Shown piece by piece: positions 35,451-47,715 of a stretch of 64,000 bases of DNA. Below the pieces are notes generated by a model, which did no database searches, had not been told where the DNA came from, and saw nothing but the letters and a program-made list of their open reading frames with translations. The position numbers and the translations under genes are program-made. The first letter of the stretch is position 1. Every line of letters begins with the position of its first letter. Source of the DNA: Megascapheus bottae (lineage: Eukaryota > Chordata > Mammalia > Rodentia > Geomyidae); assembly GCA_024803745.1 (NCBI GenBank), contig JANJXV010000130.1, forward strand, positions 2,036,501-2,100,500, in the 5' to 3' direction.

Positions 35451-35995
35451 CTGTCTTACAGTTTAGCTTGCCGAGCAGAGATGGGAAAGAGAAAAGGGTT
35501 AATGATTGCATCTTGTTCTTGAAATGGGAACCAAAGGGGGAATGTGCCACTTTGAGACAAGGAAATCAAAAGCTAGTCCAGAATTCTCCAGATTCTCATT
35601 TTTCCAAATAGGAGGTAAATGGGCAAGACTGTGTCATATGGGTAGAGCCCCAAGGAGGGAAGCCTCCATCTTCCACTCCCTGGGAGGCTGTGAGAGAAAG
35701 CCAAGGCCTCTGCTAACCCACACTGGACATGCAAAATGCATGCAGTGGATACTTTAGTTACATTGTGTGTAAACACAAGAAGGAGTCTGGGCTATACACA
35801 GTAGAAGCAAACAGGTCAAGGTTGCTGAGATGAGAAGGTAACCCCCAGTCTCCTGACATGCAGACCTAAGTTCTCATTACAGTCACTACTCTGGTTCCAT
35901 TGACCACAGCAGAATAATAAACAACATCCCTGAAAATGGATTTAAAGACCACTCAATCCAAATTCTCTAAGCTCAAGGTGACAGCCCACCATCCA
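35451..35995. other. Unassigned sequence
   Basis: Moderate-GC unique sequence. Several overlapping frames of 65-85 codons on both strands have no protein character. Confidence 0.35.
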
Positions 35996-36190
35996 GAGGC
36001 TATTAAAAGCCAGTGGTGGGCTCAGTACCCAAGACTCACACCTGTAGTTCTGGGTACTCACTCAGTAGACTGCATCTCAGTTAAGCAGTGACTGGCGTCT
36101 GTGACCTGGATCAGTATAATAACAAGCTATAGGATATAAAGGTACCAGGAACATGAGTTTGGGAAGCCGACTCTTAGCCACTAGCCATTT
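35996..36190 (+). repeat. Degenerate SINE remnant
   Basis: 'gtacccaagactcacacctg' followed by 'tagttctgggtactcactca' and 'gactgcatctcagttaagca' resembles a diverged long SINE head. Confidence 0.35.
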
Positions 36191-36269
36191 GGCTACTTTA
36201 TGTCCCTCATTGTAGTTATCTACCTAAACAGGCTTTTTGTGAGGTTTTGTAATCTGAAGCAAGGTCACT

Positions 36270-36610
36270 GTCATCTAGTTATCACCTTGTCTTGGGTCCG
36301 AAAAATAGAACACAGTCCTGTAACAAGTTCTACAAAGTAGGTTTATTAGTTACAAGAACAGGAGTCCAAGATCCACTGCAAGCTGGTTCCTAACGCTAAA
36401 GAAAGCTCTCCACAGCAGTCGCCTCACTTGCACCACAGGTGAAGGTTTCCCCAAAAGTTTCATCTTAAGTTTTACACGAGGACAGATGAGTTTCTGTGTT
36501 AAAGGGCATCTGTCTCCTAAATGGGACTAGAATGAGCACAGATGTTTTCATCATGACAAATTTATCATCTTGATAAAGTGCATTCCTATACAATACAACC
36601 TACAGTTAAT
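36270..36610 (-). mobile_element. Possible solo LTR remnant
   Basis: On the minus strand the order is a T/A-mixed upstream part, then AATAAA (plus-strand 'tttatt' at about 36340). This is followed by a U5-like end with 'ttcggacccaagac'. The arrangement resembles an endogenous-retrovirus LTR. No matching internal sequence, clear TG..CA ends or TSD were found, so this is weak. Confidence 0.3.
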
Positions 36611-36869
36611 TTTGAGCATTACAAATGATGCAAAGGAAAGAAATGGGTCTCTCTAAGGCCACTCAGAAAAATGTTCCACAGAAATGAATTTAACTAATTG
36701 AGAATTTATTTACATGTGCTTTTGAAAGTTTAATACCTTCATAACCCATTATTTTATATAGTATTTTGTCTCTTCAAAGTAAAGGACAATATAACAGCTT
36801 CCATGTACCAGCATGGCCCTTAGTGTTTATGAATATCTGCTCATCTAATGTTCACAGAAATTTGAGGCA

Positions 36870-37025
36870 TTTACTCTTAATAATCTCGGAGGTTTTTCAA
36901 AGAAAACAGTGAAGCACAGAGTGGCTTGTTCAAGGTCATCTAGGTTGTAAATGAATGCAGTAAGTTTTGAAGCTAAGCAGCAGCTTTCAGAGCCCATATT
37001 TACATCCATTAAGCTACAATGCCAA
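36870..37025 (-). repeat. MIR-like ancient SINE
   Basis: 'aaaacagtgaagcacagagt', 'ggcttgttcaaggtcatcta', 'aagttttgaagctaagcag' and 'catccattaagctacaatgc' follow the reversed MIR order (..gaggcacagagaggttaagtaacttgcccaaggtcac..ctacgctacactgcc). Confidence 0.6.
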
Positions 37026-38029
37026 GGATGAAAGCCTAAAAAGGGGTAGATATACCCCTGTACTCCAACTACCATTTTTAAGGTCAGTATAAATGTTTGG
37101 AGGTGTGTAAGCAAAATTGCAATTGTGCCTTTCTTCAACTACACTAGATATAAAGTGCATGCTATAAGTAGAAATGGCAGAGAAGGGTAAGAGATGACAG
37201 GAGATTAGGAAGAGGAATGAATATTTTGACTAGTTAGACAGGCTGGTAGCGCTAAGAAATGTCTGAAACAGAATGAACTATATATAATCCCGGAATTCTA
37301 GCTCTGCTGCTATTGTGTGGCACATCTTCAACTAAAATAAGAAGTGGAATCTAAAACCCAGACTAAATTAGACTCATAGTTTCTAAAGATTATCTAATTT
37401 AATTGTATTATTATATAAATTACAGAAACACTGCCTTTGGCCACAAAGTCAATTTACTATTTTTTTCATCTTTTTAACAAGATTCTCTTAAATGAATTTT
37501 TTCATTAAATTAATGAATTCATGTAATTTTACTCAAGCCAAGAAAACTGAATAGATATTATCATCTAAAGCAGGGAGTCTGGGACCACAGTGTCCTGGAC
37601 CAGTCCATTCTTGTCTGTAAAATTCAGTGTTTCAACCAAAAGGGATTATTTCCACATTCCATTCTGATAGAATGTTTTGCTCAGGGTCCAGTAAGAATTT
37701 CTGGGAAAAGGTATTCTGTTTAGCCATTTATTAAGCACCTTAATTCATGAATAAAAACAACCCCCAAAGGATCAACAGTTGGTGAAATTATGTAGGACAG
37801 ATATATAGACACGAAGACTCTGGCCATTACATCTTTTGTAAAGGCTCATGGATAAATAGTAGCTAAAATCTCCAGGATTTAGCTTCCTGTGTTTCTGATT
37901 TCTCTGGATGGCGAACTTTCTATGACTAATAGCACCCTCTGGCATCTGTTTCTCTAGGGGGAACAATACATTAGCCATAGAAAGATTAAATATAATGATT
38001 ATGATTTCCATTTCTGGGACAAGGCCTTT
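37026..38029. other. Unassigned AT-rich sequence
   Basis: No gene or repeat recognised. Confidence 0.4.
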
Positions 38030-38165
38030 TCATCAATAATTATGATTCGGTGCCAAACTGGCAATCTTTAAGCACTGGCCCTATCGTTCATAATAATGAG
38101 CAGATTCATAACCCATGCTCCTTAGCTGTAGAAGGCTAATTAGGACTTTAACCAAAAACACCACT
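38030..38165. other. Candidate conserved non-coding element
   Basis: Repeat-free sequence with 'atcaataattatgattcggt', 'cgttcataataatgagcaga' and 'ggctaattaggactttaa', rich in homeodomain-type TAAT/ATTA cores. Conservation is untested. Confidence 0.22.
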
Positions 38166-38404
38166 CATGTGAACTGCTCACAGAGGTCACTGGCTACAGA
38201 ACACCAGTTCTGGCCAAATGAACTCCATGTGCTGACCAGGAGTAAAGAGTACCTGCACTAGAAAAGGAAGTTACAGCTCAGAGTGTAACCCTGAGAGACA
38301 GGCAAGTTTTAATTCCTGCAGGAGTATGTGCTTAAACATGCAAATGGAAATCATAGCCAAATCAAATATTCCAAAGGGCAGTGAACAACTATGGATAAAA
38401 TATG

Positions 38405-38493
38405 AAATTATTGTCCTTAATGTACTATGTTGTCTCTCATCTCCTTTGCTGTCCCTTGTTTATCTCATATTGTTACAGTATCTCACAATTCGT
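38405..38493 (+). mobile_element. Internal fragment of the younger L1 3' UTR
   Basis: 'attattgtccttaatgtact' through 'atctcatattgttacagtat' and 'ctcaca' matches the same internal portion of the copies at 39.5, 48.4 and 54.6 kb. Both ends are cut, with no tail. Confidence 0.8.
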
Positions 38494-39396
38494 ATCTTTC
38501 AAGGGCATGTGTTCTAGTTGGAAGACAAAGAGGTGGACTGGAGACTTTTCTGTTTGCTAAACATAATACAATTACATAGGAGTTACCTAAAATCCTGTGA
38601 AGAGCCTAAGGTGATTTGTCCAGGTATCCAAGTTAGGCAAGAAGAAGATTTGCTTTTACCAGCAAAACCAGTCTTTGTATAAAGCCTAGCATTATTTCCT
38701 ACATAAAAATTATCTCAGGAGTTCTCCCCTCTTAGGTCCGCCTGCATTATTGCCTCAGAGTCCCTCTCTGTACACAAGCACTATTCAGCCATGGTTCATA
38801 GGAATCATTGGACATTTAAACACTCAATGTCCTTATGTCTTCAGCCACTGAGGAAACTGAAGTACAAGTCTTTACTGCCCTTCTCTATATAGACACTTGA
38901 GGAGGATTTAAAAAGCCTTGGGTGGTCATGTTAGGATATGTAAGTCTCCATTAACTGGTCTCATGACTCCATACAGTGTGGTCAGAGAGATTTCTATGGG
39001 ATTATGCAGCACTTTTCATTTAGAAGCAGCTGCTGTTTCCTGAGATAGAGAGAGAGCCAATCACTTATGTATACTACCAAATGCTTTAAACACTTGAAAT
39101 CTTCATACAGGGATGATGTTTCAGGGTATCCTGCCAACACCAATTTTTGCAGTACTTTAGACAACAGCAAAAGGAAAAGGAAATTCAGTGCTCTTGGCTA
39201 TTCACACATCAAGGCACAATGATTTCAAGTTCCAATTATTTGTGGGGTATCTGAGACGGCAGTCTATGTTGCACCGTGTTCTCAGCCTGTGTTCAACACC
39301 CAACTATAGCTGTTATCCTTTTCCACAATAGAACTCTTTGCTATTTCCATAAGTGATTCTCCTCTCTGATTAAGTAGAACAATATACATAAGAATC
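38494..39396. other. Unassigned AT-rich sequence
   Basis: No gene or repeat recognised. Confidence 0.4.
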
Positions 39397-39803
39397 TCCT
39401 AGCAGAGATTTGCAATAGAGCAAAAAAACCTTGATACAAAAGGCCATATAGTAGGACGCTAAATGAAAGGATCTCTAGGATATAGAAACATAAGCCATAT
39501 AATGAATGCTTGTTGTTCTTAAGGTACTATGTTATCTCTCATGTCTTTTGCTGTCCCTTGGTTATCTCATATTGTTACAGTATCTCACTTTGTTACCTGA
39601 TATATCGGATATATTTGTATTTGGTTATTTGAATTTGGATAGGGAACGGGGGAAAACAAGATGAGGGGTGGGGGTGAGGGGAGGGAAATGGGGACCAAGG
39701 CATGTGGAAGGGTATCAATGTATGGGAATTAATGCACCATCTATCTGGCAAATATCATGTAACCTTTCTATTAATTACAATAAAAAATATATGAAAAAAA
39801 AAA
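39397..39803 (+). mobile_element. Younger-lineage L1 3' UTR insertion
   Basis: It starts 'ctagcagagatttgcaatag' and passes 'aaaggccatatagtagga' and 'gttatctcatattgttacag'. A G-rich block follows (39664-39693), then 'gcaccatctatctggcaaat'. It ends 'attacaataaaaaatatatg' plus poly(A). A short possible TSD (aagaatcYc) lies just before the start and after the tail. The 'tatatgaaaa' tail variant is shared with the copies at 47.1 kb and 52.0 kb. Confidence 0.88.
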
Positions 39804-40049
39804 GAATCCCAACTTGTGCCACTAGTTGTTACACAAACAAATACCAGTTCTGCTATACTCAGCTGGTATTTGTCTGGTATACTCAGCTTTTGCACAGCTC
39901 ATTTTCCAACCTAAAAAGAGCTTCTCTTGCAAGCAATCTAAACACTGATAACAGATTGAAGCCTAATCTGTCTCATGCCTAACCTCTGCCTGCTTTCACT
40001 ACCCTCCAAAAACACACTTTCATACGAGGAAAAAGTAACTTTAATTTTA
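39804..40049. other. Unassigned sequence
   Basis: Nothing recognised. Part of a 104-codon chance frame that runs out of the L1. Confidence 0.4.
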
Positions 40050-40440
40050 GATGATTCCAACTGTCTTAAGGTTCCACCAGGTTACTGCTGGCTTGTTTTG
40101 AAGCTGATTGCTTCATTACTGCTTTCAGGGGAATTAATATCAACTGCCTGCTTGCTGTCCTTGTTAATATCTTTAAAACTTCTTGATTTGGGCCCCTGAT
40201 AGAAAGACACCCAATGATGGGGCAGTGATTTCTCTATCTTCCCGTAAGTGTCTGATCTCATTAATTAATGAGGTGACCAGGGAGCTGGACTCACTTGTCA
40301 CTATTAGACAGCTAATATAATAATCAAGACTCGTGCGGGCAAAGTATGAGAACAAAAACCTTTCTGCTCCCCTCCTTTGTCAAGCTGACAAATGACCTAT
40401 CCTAATGTGGGCCTCTTTTAATAGTAAATATTTTATAAAC
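40050..40440. promoter_or_regulatory. Candidate conserved non-coding element/enhancer
   Basis: Repeat-free stretch with 'ggggaattaatatcaactgc', the palindrome-bearing 'ctcattaattaatgaggtga' and 'tagacagctaatataataat'. The dense TAATTA-type homeodomain cores, balanced composition and absence of ORFs with coding character are what I would expect of a developmental enhancer. This is inference from texture only. Confidence 0.25.
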
Positions 40441-41087
40441 ACAAATGCTAAGGAAACAACAAGACAAGTTTATTCCACTCCAAACAATTTGGAATGACAT
40501 ATATACAAGGCCAGAAACCCAGCTCTAGGAGTTCCAACAAGTGGAGTCTTGCCACTTACCTCAATTTCCCAAATAAAGAGCAGAATGGTGCTGAAGGGCA
40601 AGAAGAGCAGACTTACTATGCAATGTGAGTACAGAGTAATGTAGGAAGAGACAAAGTAAACACTTCAGTTAACCTTTACAGAGATGAACTTTAGGTTTAA
40701 AAATAGGAAGAACTGAGGCAGAACACTAGGGGTATGTATAATTATTCAACTGTCTCAGATAAAGTTGGGGATAGTATCTCAGGAACTACCAGGGAGGACC
40801 TGGGCTCAATAAAAAGTAATTTATATATGAATGTATGCTTTATTTTCTCCAGGGGTTCACTCTCCTAGGAATTAATGTAACAGAAATAGTAGTAAATTTC
40901 AACAAAATAAAGTTAGATTGAGTGATGTGTATCTCAGTGTATATAAAGAAGCAAAGGAAGACAGCAAACTAAATGTCCAAAGACTAGGACAGATATAAAA
41001 TGGCATCTGAAACACTAGTTTAAAATTTTATTCATTTATATGTTATTTTTCATTTTTTGTTGAGTTTATTGAAGTTTTGTTTTTGTT
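40441..41087. other. Unassigned AT-rich sequence
   Basis: No gene or repeat recognised. Confidence 0.4.
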
Positions 41088-41268
41088 TTTGTCTTGCCAG
41101 TTCTAGAGCTTGAACTCAGGGCCTGAGCCCTGATCTTGGGCTTTCTCAAGGCTAGCACTCTACCAATTGAGCTGCAGCACTACTTCCAGCTTTTTCTGTG
41201 TATGTCATACCAAGGCTTCATGCATACAAAGCAAGCACTCTATCACTAGGCCATGCTCCTGGCCCTAA
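41088..41268 (-). repeat. Bipartite ID-like SINE, antisense
   Basis: 'tcttgccagttctagagctt', 'tctcaaggctagcactctac', 'cagctttttctgtgtatgtc' and 'ggccatgctcctggcc'. The inverted B box is partly lost: sequence between 'taccaagg' and 'cttcatgc' is missing relative to 32042-32236. Confidence 0.75.
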
Positions 41269-41639
41269 TTAGTTCTTTACATGTTGTGGTTACTAACTTT
41301 TGGTCTGGTAATTCACAGACGGTATCTACCTAGAAGAAAGGGGATGCTAAAAACACAACAAACACAGGCCTAAAGGTCAGTAAGAGGGACAGTACAGTGG
41401 GAGAAGGGAAAGATCATTGTGGTATATAAAAACTGAGAGAAGAAAAAAGATATTATAAAGGGGTATCATGGAATTAGAGAGCTCTTATTCATACATAAAT
41501 CCTTCCAAGGGTATCCTGTAACATCACTTCCCATCATCTTCAACATCCTTTCAGTCTCTGAAGGATACAGGTTTACAGAATGAAGCATGGGTGTCCACCA
41601 GGGAGATGTGGGAATTTTATTTCACCTCTGTGGACTTCA
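41269..41639. other. Unassigned sequence
   Basis: A purine-leaning stretch at 41340-41470 may be old L1 3' UTR but cannot be assigned. Confidence 0.35.
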
Positions 41640-41835
41640 GCAAGCTGCTAGATATTCCAGAGATGTAAATTCCACGTGCAAGCCACTTCATGCACTAAGC
41701 ATGCATTCGTAGGCATTAATTAAGCTGCATTAAGTCAGTCAGCTCAAATAAGGCTGGACATTAACAAGGTGGACTGGATCATTTTCAGAAGTTGCTTTCT
41801 GCTCCCATTAGCAGACTGATTATACTCTAGCTCTC
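41640..41835. other. Candidate conserved non-coding element
   Basis: 'gcattaattaagctgcatta' and 'gcactaagcatgcattcg' lie in repeat-free sequence with no coding frame. Suggestive only. Confidence 0.22.
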
Positions 41836-42174
41836 ATTCAGGGGCATGTCACCAAACTGTCTACCAAAAGGTACATTACAAGAATGCAAAATTTTAAACA
41901 CTGAATATCTGAGGAAAACAATAAGAATATTGAACACTGGAGTCACGCTTTTTTACCTCTTCAGCAAAAGTAGTAATCAACACAAATGTTTACTGTTTGG
42001 AACTGCTGAACCTAAAATATGTATGTGGATGGAAATGCAATGTCCACAGGATCTGTTTGCAATGTACTAGCTATTACACTGCAAACAAAATTACTTCTTA
42101 TTTAAAATGTATCCCACATGCTCAGAATCCATCCCGATCAACACACTGAAGTATAACTTATGATCCAGAAATGA

Positions 42175-42402
42175 AATTATGTATCTGACTTGGTTACCTG
42201 GTGTATTGTATATATGTTTATTTGCTTATTTGAAATGGGGAAAGGAATGGAGAAAACAAGATGATTGGGAGGGGGTAGGAGAAGGGAAAGGGGGCAAAAA
42301 CATGAGAAAGTGTATCAAGGTTGGAGAAGTAATGTCCCCACTACCTGACAAATATAACTGTATCCCCTCTGTACCTTATCCAGACAATAAAATATAAAAA
42401 AA
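42175..42402 (+). mobile_element. L1 3' end, older sister subfamily
   Basis: 'ggttacctggtgtattgtat', 'tgcttatttgaaatggggaa', 'acatgagaaagtgtatcaag', 'ctacctgacaaatataactg' and 'ccagacaataaaatataaaa'. Plus-strand counterpart of the copies at 20.1 and 29.9 kb. Confidence 0.7.
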
Positions 42403-43021
42403 ATCTTTAAAGAATAAAAGAAGAAATTATGGACACACTCCAATTAAAAATAACATTTCATAGAACATAACTCTTATTCATTATGCATCTACCAATGCTT
42501 CAGAAAAACACTGACAACTCTTCACAGAGAGCCTTGATCTACTTCACCAAACAACACAATGTAGGTGAATTAAAGAGAAACTATAGGCAACCTTTTATGA
42601 CTTATATAACAACTTCCTGGAATAACTTCAAAAGTTAACTGTACAAAAATAAAATGGTTAATGTTAAATACTAGCTCTAAGATTTAAAAGATTTTAAATT
42701 ACTTACTATTTCTGATTCATATTTTTTTCATTCATATATGTATTATTTGCCTTTTATATATATCAGACACTATTTCAGGCTCTGGGACTACAGAAATGAA
42801 TAAAAGATACTACAATCTCTGCCTTTATATTGTTTTAATTTTATTCTTAATTAGAATAATATAGTAGCTATTGAAGATGAAGGCAAAAGATTCATTGCCT
42901 ATGTAAATATTCTGTCACAAAAATTAATAACTGAACTTCAAAGAAAAAGACAACACATGTCTTCAAAACTTTACAAGAAGTGAAATACATGGTATTTCTT
43001 CCAGTAAACAATAGCAAGTTT
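42403..43021. other. AT-rich sequence with an L2-like scrap
   Basis: 'atcagacactatttcaggct' followed by 'ctgggactacagaaatgaat' (about 42763-42802) resembles the L2 phrase '..gtgccaggcactgtgctaggctctggggatacag..'. The rest is unassigned. Confidence 0.35.
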
Positions 43022-43245
43022 TAGCCTGGAGCCATGGCTCGTGCCTGTAATCCCAGCTATTCAAGAGGCTGAAATCTGAGAATCCTGATTCAAAGTAAGC
43101 CCAAGCACAAAAGCCTGTGAGATTCTTATCTCCAATTAACCACCAGAAAACAGGAAGTGATGCTATAGCTCAAGTGGTAGAGTGCTTGCCTTGAGCTGAA
43201 GAGCTCAGGCCCAGAATTCAAGTCTCACGACTGACAAAAAAAAGA
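43022..43245 (+). repeat. Long bipartite SINE, near full length
   Basis: Good type copy of the long class. It begins 'ttagcctggagccatggctc', then 'gtgcctgtaatcccagctat', 'aagaggctgaaatctgagaa', 'tctccaattaaccaccagaa', 'agctcaagtggtagagtgct' and 'ttgagctgaagagctcagg'. It ends 'aattcaagtctcacgactga' plus an A-rich tail. The 3' tRNA-like module is the one also found in the ID-like bipartite SINE. Confidence 0.85.
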
Positions 43246-43463
43246 AGCAAAATTAGTAAGTATTAATAACTTAATAATTTAAAGATATATCCTGGCTTTT
43301 CATTAAAATTTCAAAAAATCAGATAAACTAGCATCTACAGTAAGGAAAAGGCAAACACTAATGAGTTATTTAAAAAATACAAGAGAAAAAAATATTAATT
43401 AGTGCCAGTTAGGTCAAAGAAGTGACCAAAATTCAAATGCTATTAATATTCCAACTGGACTTC

Positions 43464-43546
43464 TCTTTTCGTAGTATTAGGAATTGAACTCTGAGCCTCG
43501 TACTTGTTAGAGAAGCACTCTACCACTTCAGCCAAGTCTCCAGCTG
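43464..43546 (-). repeat. ID-like SINE, antisense
   Basis: 'gtagtattaggaattgaact' with 'ctgagcctcgtacttgttag', 'agaagcactctaccacttca' and 'gccaagtctccagctgc' is the reversed ID-like module. Confidence 0.6.
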
Positions 43547-46500
43547 CTTTTTATGTTCACAGTTTTCCAGGTAGAGTTGCGTTGTGCCCAGTTAGATCTG
43601 AGCTGTGATTCTACTTGTACATCCTCATGTCCTGGGCCACCAATCCCCATTTAGCCTGTGGGCTATGGAGAGGGAAAGCAACAGAAAACTATCTATTGGA
43701 GTTCCTATAAGTATCACTGTGGATGTCAATGATTTCAAGAAAATTCATCAAATATGGACTTCAGAATTTTGTTTGAGAAAGTGGTCTCATAGTACCTTAC
43801 ATTCATATTCTTATTTCCAAAACAGAAAGCTATCCATTATGCCAACAATGATGTAAGAAACAACCCTGGTACTTTTCTCAAATGTCCTACAGGCTTAAGT
43901 CTTCTCTGTTTTGATGGCTACTTGCCGCAGGAATATGTGCTACATTATAAGATAAAAACAGAATCGGCCAGGCATCGGTTAGAATTTATTATTGTAATCA
44001 ACATGATAAACACATTGTTGATAACAAGCACCATAAACAATCTGTTTTACACTTAATGTAACACTAAAAACATATTTAATTGCGTCACTATTATTCTAGG
44101 TGTTGAATTGTTTCCAATTTATTTTGTAGAGCCATGACAATGAAACTGAACTGCAATCACAGATGCAACTATGAATTTTTAATTTTTCATAAATCATAAG
44201 TAATATGTCCATAAATGCATAGCTGTCCTTGAGATGATGGATTTTTTTATTCTAGAAATATAGTGGAATCTGTTTAGAGTGCAAACTTAGCTAACTCAGC
44301 AGTCCTGTGCAGCTGAGTGACAATGGACATGTAGAAATTTTATTTTCTGTAGGACAATTTTTTTGCAAATTATCAGATGCTTATTTTTTTCTCTTTTCAT
44401 GGTATTCTGACAGCACACTCATTGAAAATGGTAAAGTAGTTGAGCTCCAACCATTTAGCTTCAGGATCAATTTCTCAGAGGAAAGCTGAATTGGAATGAA
44501 AGAATACTGATACTGAATTTCTCACTATTAGCATATATAAGCTAATTTCCATTCATAATGACCAAGAATGTTTTCCTCCCCATTTCTGTAACTAGGGCAA
44601 CAGCCATTTTGAACTGTAGTAGAGGGCATAATGGAAACAAAAAAAAGTAGAAAATTCTATTTAAGTAGAAGCTGCAGCATTTGAGTATAAACTGTATTTG
44701 CCTGGCTATCTATCTACATAAATATTCTCTGAAGGAGGAACAGAAACAGATCCCACCACCAGCCATATACAAGGACGTTACAGAAGTCAATAGATGGAGC
44801 AAGCAAGGTGATACACTTTATAAAAAGAACCCATGGCTATATAACTGTCTGTTCCAATATATTTTCTTATCTCTGATTTTTATATGTGGGAGGAAGGCAA
44901 GGAGGAATCAAAGCTTGCAAGGAGAATTTTAGCTAGTTATTTTGCTAATTTAACGTTCAGCATCTGGTCCACCTGCTGCTGAGCACAACTACAAGCAATC
45001 CAACACTGACCATGAAATGCTTACTGAAAAATAATGAAGACTTGACTTTTGACTGAAATTCTTTGCAAGTGAATTAACAACATTCAGGCTTATTAAAACC
45101 AGTCAATAACTAACCACACTTTTGCTTTTGAACTATTTTAACAGATAGCTGCTTTATGTGGTTTCATATATCTCCTAAGCTCACAAACATTTGCATTTTC
45201 TTTATGTCTTAAAAAATAACTGCTGTGGGTTTTTCATTCTTATCCTCTTAAGCACTGAAGTTTCCCATATGAAATTTTAGTCTGGACCTTTTCTGTTTTA
45301 CAGTGGTAAGAGAAGAATAAGTTACTAATTAACTCTAAAGTAGAGGCATATATAATTTTCAACATATTCTTTGGAAATTCAAATTGACTGAGGAAAACAC
45401 TACACTTATTTCTTGGGCTGAAAAATGTGAGACTTTGCCAAGGTAAGTGCTTGCTTATGCATGAAAAATTTAAGTTAGAAAAATTTGATGCAATGACGGG
45501 TCGTCTTCCAATAGCAACATGACTTTTTATTATTTTTCTGGAGGTACTGTAGGATAAAGTTTTCTAATATTCCCTGCAATATGCACACAATCCTAAATCT
45601 AGGAGTCCTTGAAGAATGCCATAGTTCTATATGGCACATCATACCCATATGGAATTTATGCCAATTAGTAGATATTTTCTTTTCCTTTGTCTACCAAAAT
45701 CCACTTCTAGAAATACTGGAAAGAAGTTTTTCCTCTCATTCAGAGGCTTCCTTTTAATCAAAGACAATAACTTCTATATGAAAGGAAGAATAAGGTTTGG
45801 CCTATGAGAAGAAATATAAAGGCTTGTATTGGGGAGAAGTGCCAAAGTAATTACAATATTCATAAAACTTCTCAAAACATTGGTGACAGGTCCAAAAGTA
45901 ATTACCGATTGAAGAAGCAAACTAGACTATATACAAACTAGTTTGATAGTTATATGGGCAATCAATAACACTGCAACCAATGTGGCCTGAAGTCTTCAAA
46001 GACAGAGCCTATTCTCATGGTCCCTAAATAAACACAAAAGTCTGTTTTAGTAGATTAACTGCATTAAAGATTCTAAATTCCAAATAGCGGTTATATCACA
46101 TCCATGGTGTTTCCCCAGAACTGTGTAGTCCTCTCCCATTCGGACTGTAGGCTTGACCATGTGACTTGCTCTAGCAAATAAGATACTAGTCTATGTATCC
46201 CAAGTACAGGTTTTTTAAAGTATGCATATTTTTGCTTTCTTTCTTTTGTTAATGAGCTGACTCATTCCTAGATCCTTACTATGACCAAAATAAAGTGAGC
46301 TAATCTTGTATGAGTGAGGGATATGAAAGAGATGGAGTGAAGCTGAGTTGTCCAAGCTAATATCATTCTAGTCTAGGCTCCTTTGTTAAACTGTCAACTG
46401 ACAACAGATATGTAAGCTAGCCCAACTTGGATTACCTTCATCCTACACTGTTATATAACCACTGAGATAACACATAGACTCATGATAATAATGTGAATAT

Positions 46501-47091
46501 TCTAAATCTCTTCATTTCATGATTATTTGTTACACAGTATTTTAACAGCAACAAGTAATAGGATTGCATTTGGTTACATTCTGAAAACTTTGTTAGATTC
46601 TTACGAAAAACACTTTTTTTGACTGAATAGGCTGAGTAACTGAACACAATAATCTTACCCGTTCTTTTCTCCCCTCAGTACTTGTAAAGGAAATGCTTTA
46701 TAGCTTTGATAATTTCCCTATAATTATGACTGCTTGCATTTAGGTATGATATACATATTAATCAAACTTACTTACGGCCCTTATTCAACTTCCATGTCAA
46801 CATTTTAAACTGTTACTTAAAAGTAGTCTTTAGACCAGAAAACAAACAGCATCCTAAAAAATTAATGTTTCATTTGGAAAGTACACTATCCTTAAGTGAT
46901 GGGTAAACAATTTAAAAGGCAAATCCTACTCCAGCATATGAAACAGCTTACTCAGGCAGTCTTTGGCTACTAAATTTCTCTTTACATATTTTCAGTAATA
47001 GCTAGGTGGAAAATGAGAATCAGTCAATCTAATTATTTATTGTGTTAGAACTCAAAGATCATTCTATAGGTATCCTTCATTTCTTTTTTTT
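43547..47091. other. Unassigned AT-rich sequence
   Basis: About 3.5 kb with no recognisable gene or young repeat. 46120-46200 ('tgtagtcctctcccattcgg', 'ttgaccatgtgacttgctct') reads like an old mammalian interspersed repeat I cannot name. 44040-44220 has an L1-antisense flavour. Open frames up to 83 codons look like chance. Confidence 0.35.
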
Positions 47092-47650
47092 CATATATTT
47101 TTATTGTAATTAATAGAAGGGTTACATGATATTTGCCAGATAGATGGTGCATTAATTCCCATACATTGATACCCTTTCATATGTCTTGGTATCCATTACC
47201 CTCCCCCTCACCCCCACCTCTCATCTTGTTTTCCCCCGTTCCCTAATCAATTTCAAATAACCAAATACAAATATATCCGATATATCAGGTAACAAAGTGA
47301 GATACTGTAACAATATGAGATAACCAAGGGACAGCAAAGGAGATGAGAGATAACATAGTACCATAAGAACAGCAATCATTCATTATATGGCTTATGTTTC
47401 TATATCCTAGAGATCCTTTCATTTAGCGTCCTACTATATGGCCTTTTGTATCAAGGTTTTGCTCTATTCCAAATCTCTGCTAGTAGAGCCCAAGGTTTCT
47501 ACTGCTTATGATAAATAAGGGAAACCATTGAGCCTAAGTTCCTTTGAGTCTGGCTTACTTCACTTAATATGATCTTTTCTAAGTCTTTCCATTTCCTAAC
47601 AAATGGGGCAATGTCATTCTTTCTGACAGCAGCATAGAATTCCGTTGTGT
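47092..47650 (-). mobile_element. Younger-lineage L1 3' end, left arm of an inverted pair
   Basis: On the plus strand it starts 'tcatatatttttattgtaat', 'taatagaagggttacatgat'. It continues through the complete 3' UTR and ends in ORF2-terminal coding sequence ('ctttctgacagcagcataga', 'attccgttgtgtg'). It is the reverse complement of 48150-48712 over essentially its full length. Its tail has the 'tatatgaaaa' variant (here inverted). Confidence 0.88.
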
Positions 47651-47715
47651 GCACCTGCTATCTGGCAAATATCATGTAATCCTTTTACTAATTACAATAC
47701 AAAAAATTTTTAAAA
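47651..47715 (+). mobile_element. Short L1 3' tail between two larger L1 pieces
   Basis: 'ctgctatctggcaaatatca', 'tgtaatccttttactaatta', 'caatacaaaaaa'. Only the last 50 bp or so of the element, on the plus strand, joined to the antisense copy through a few bases of shared 'gtg/gcacc' sequence. Confidence 0.8.
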
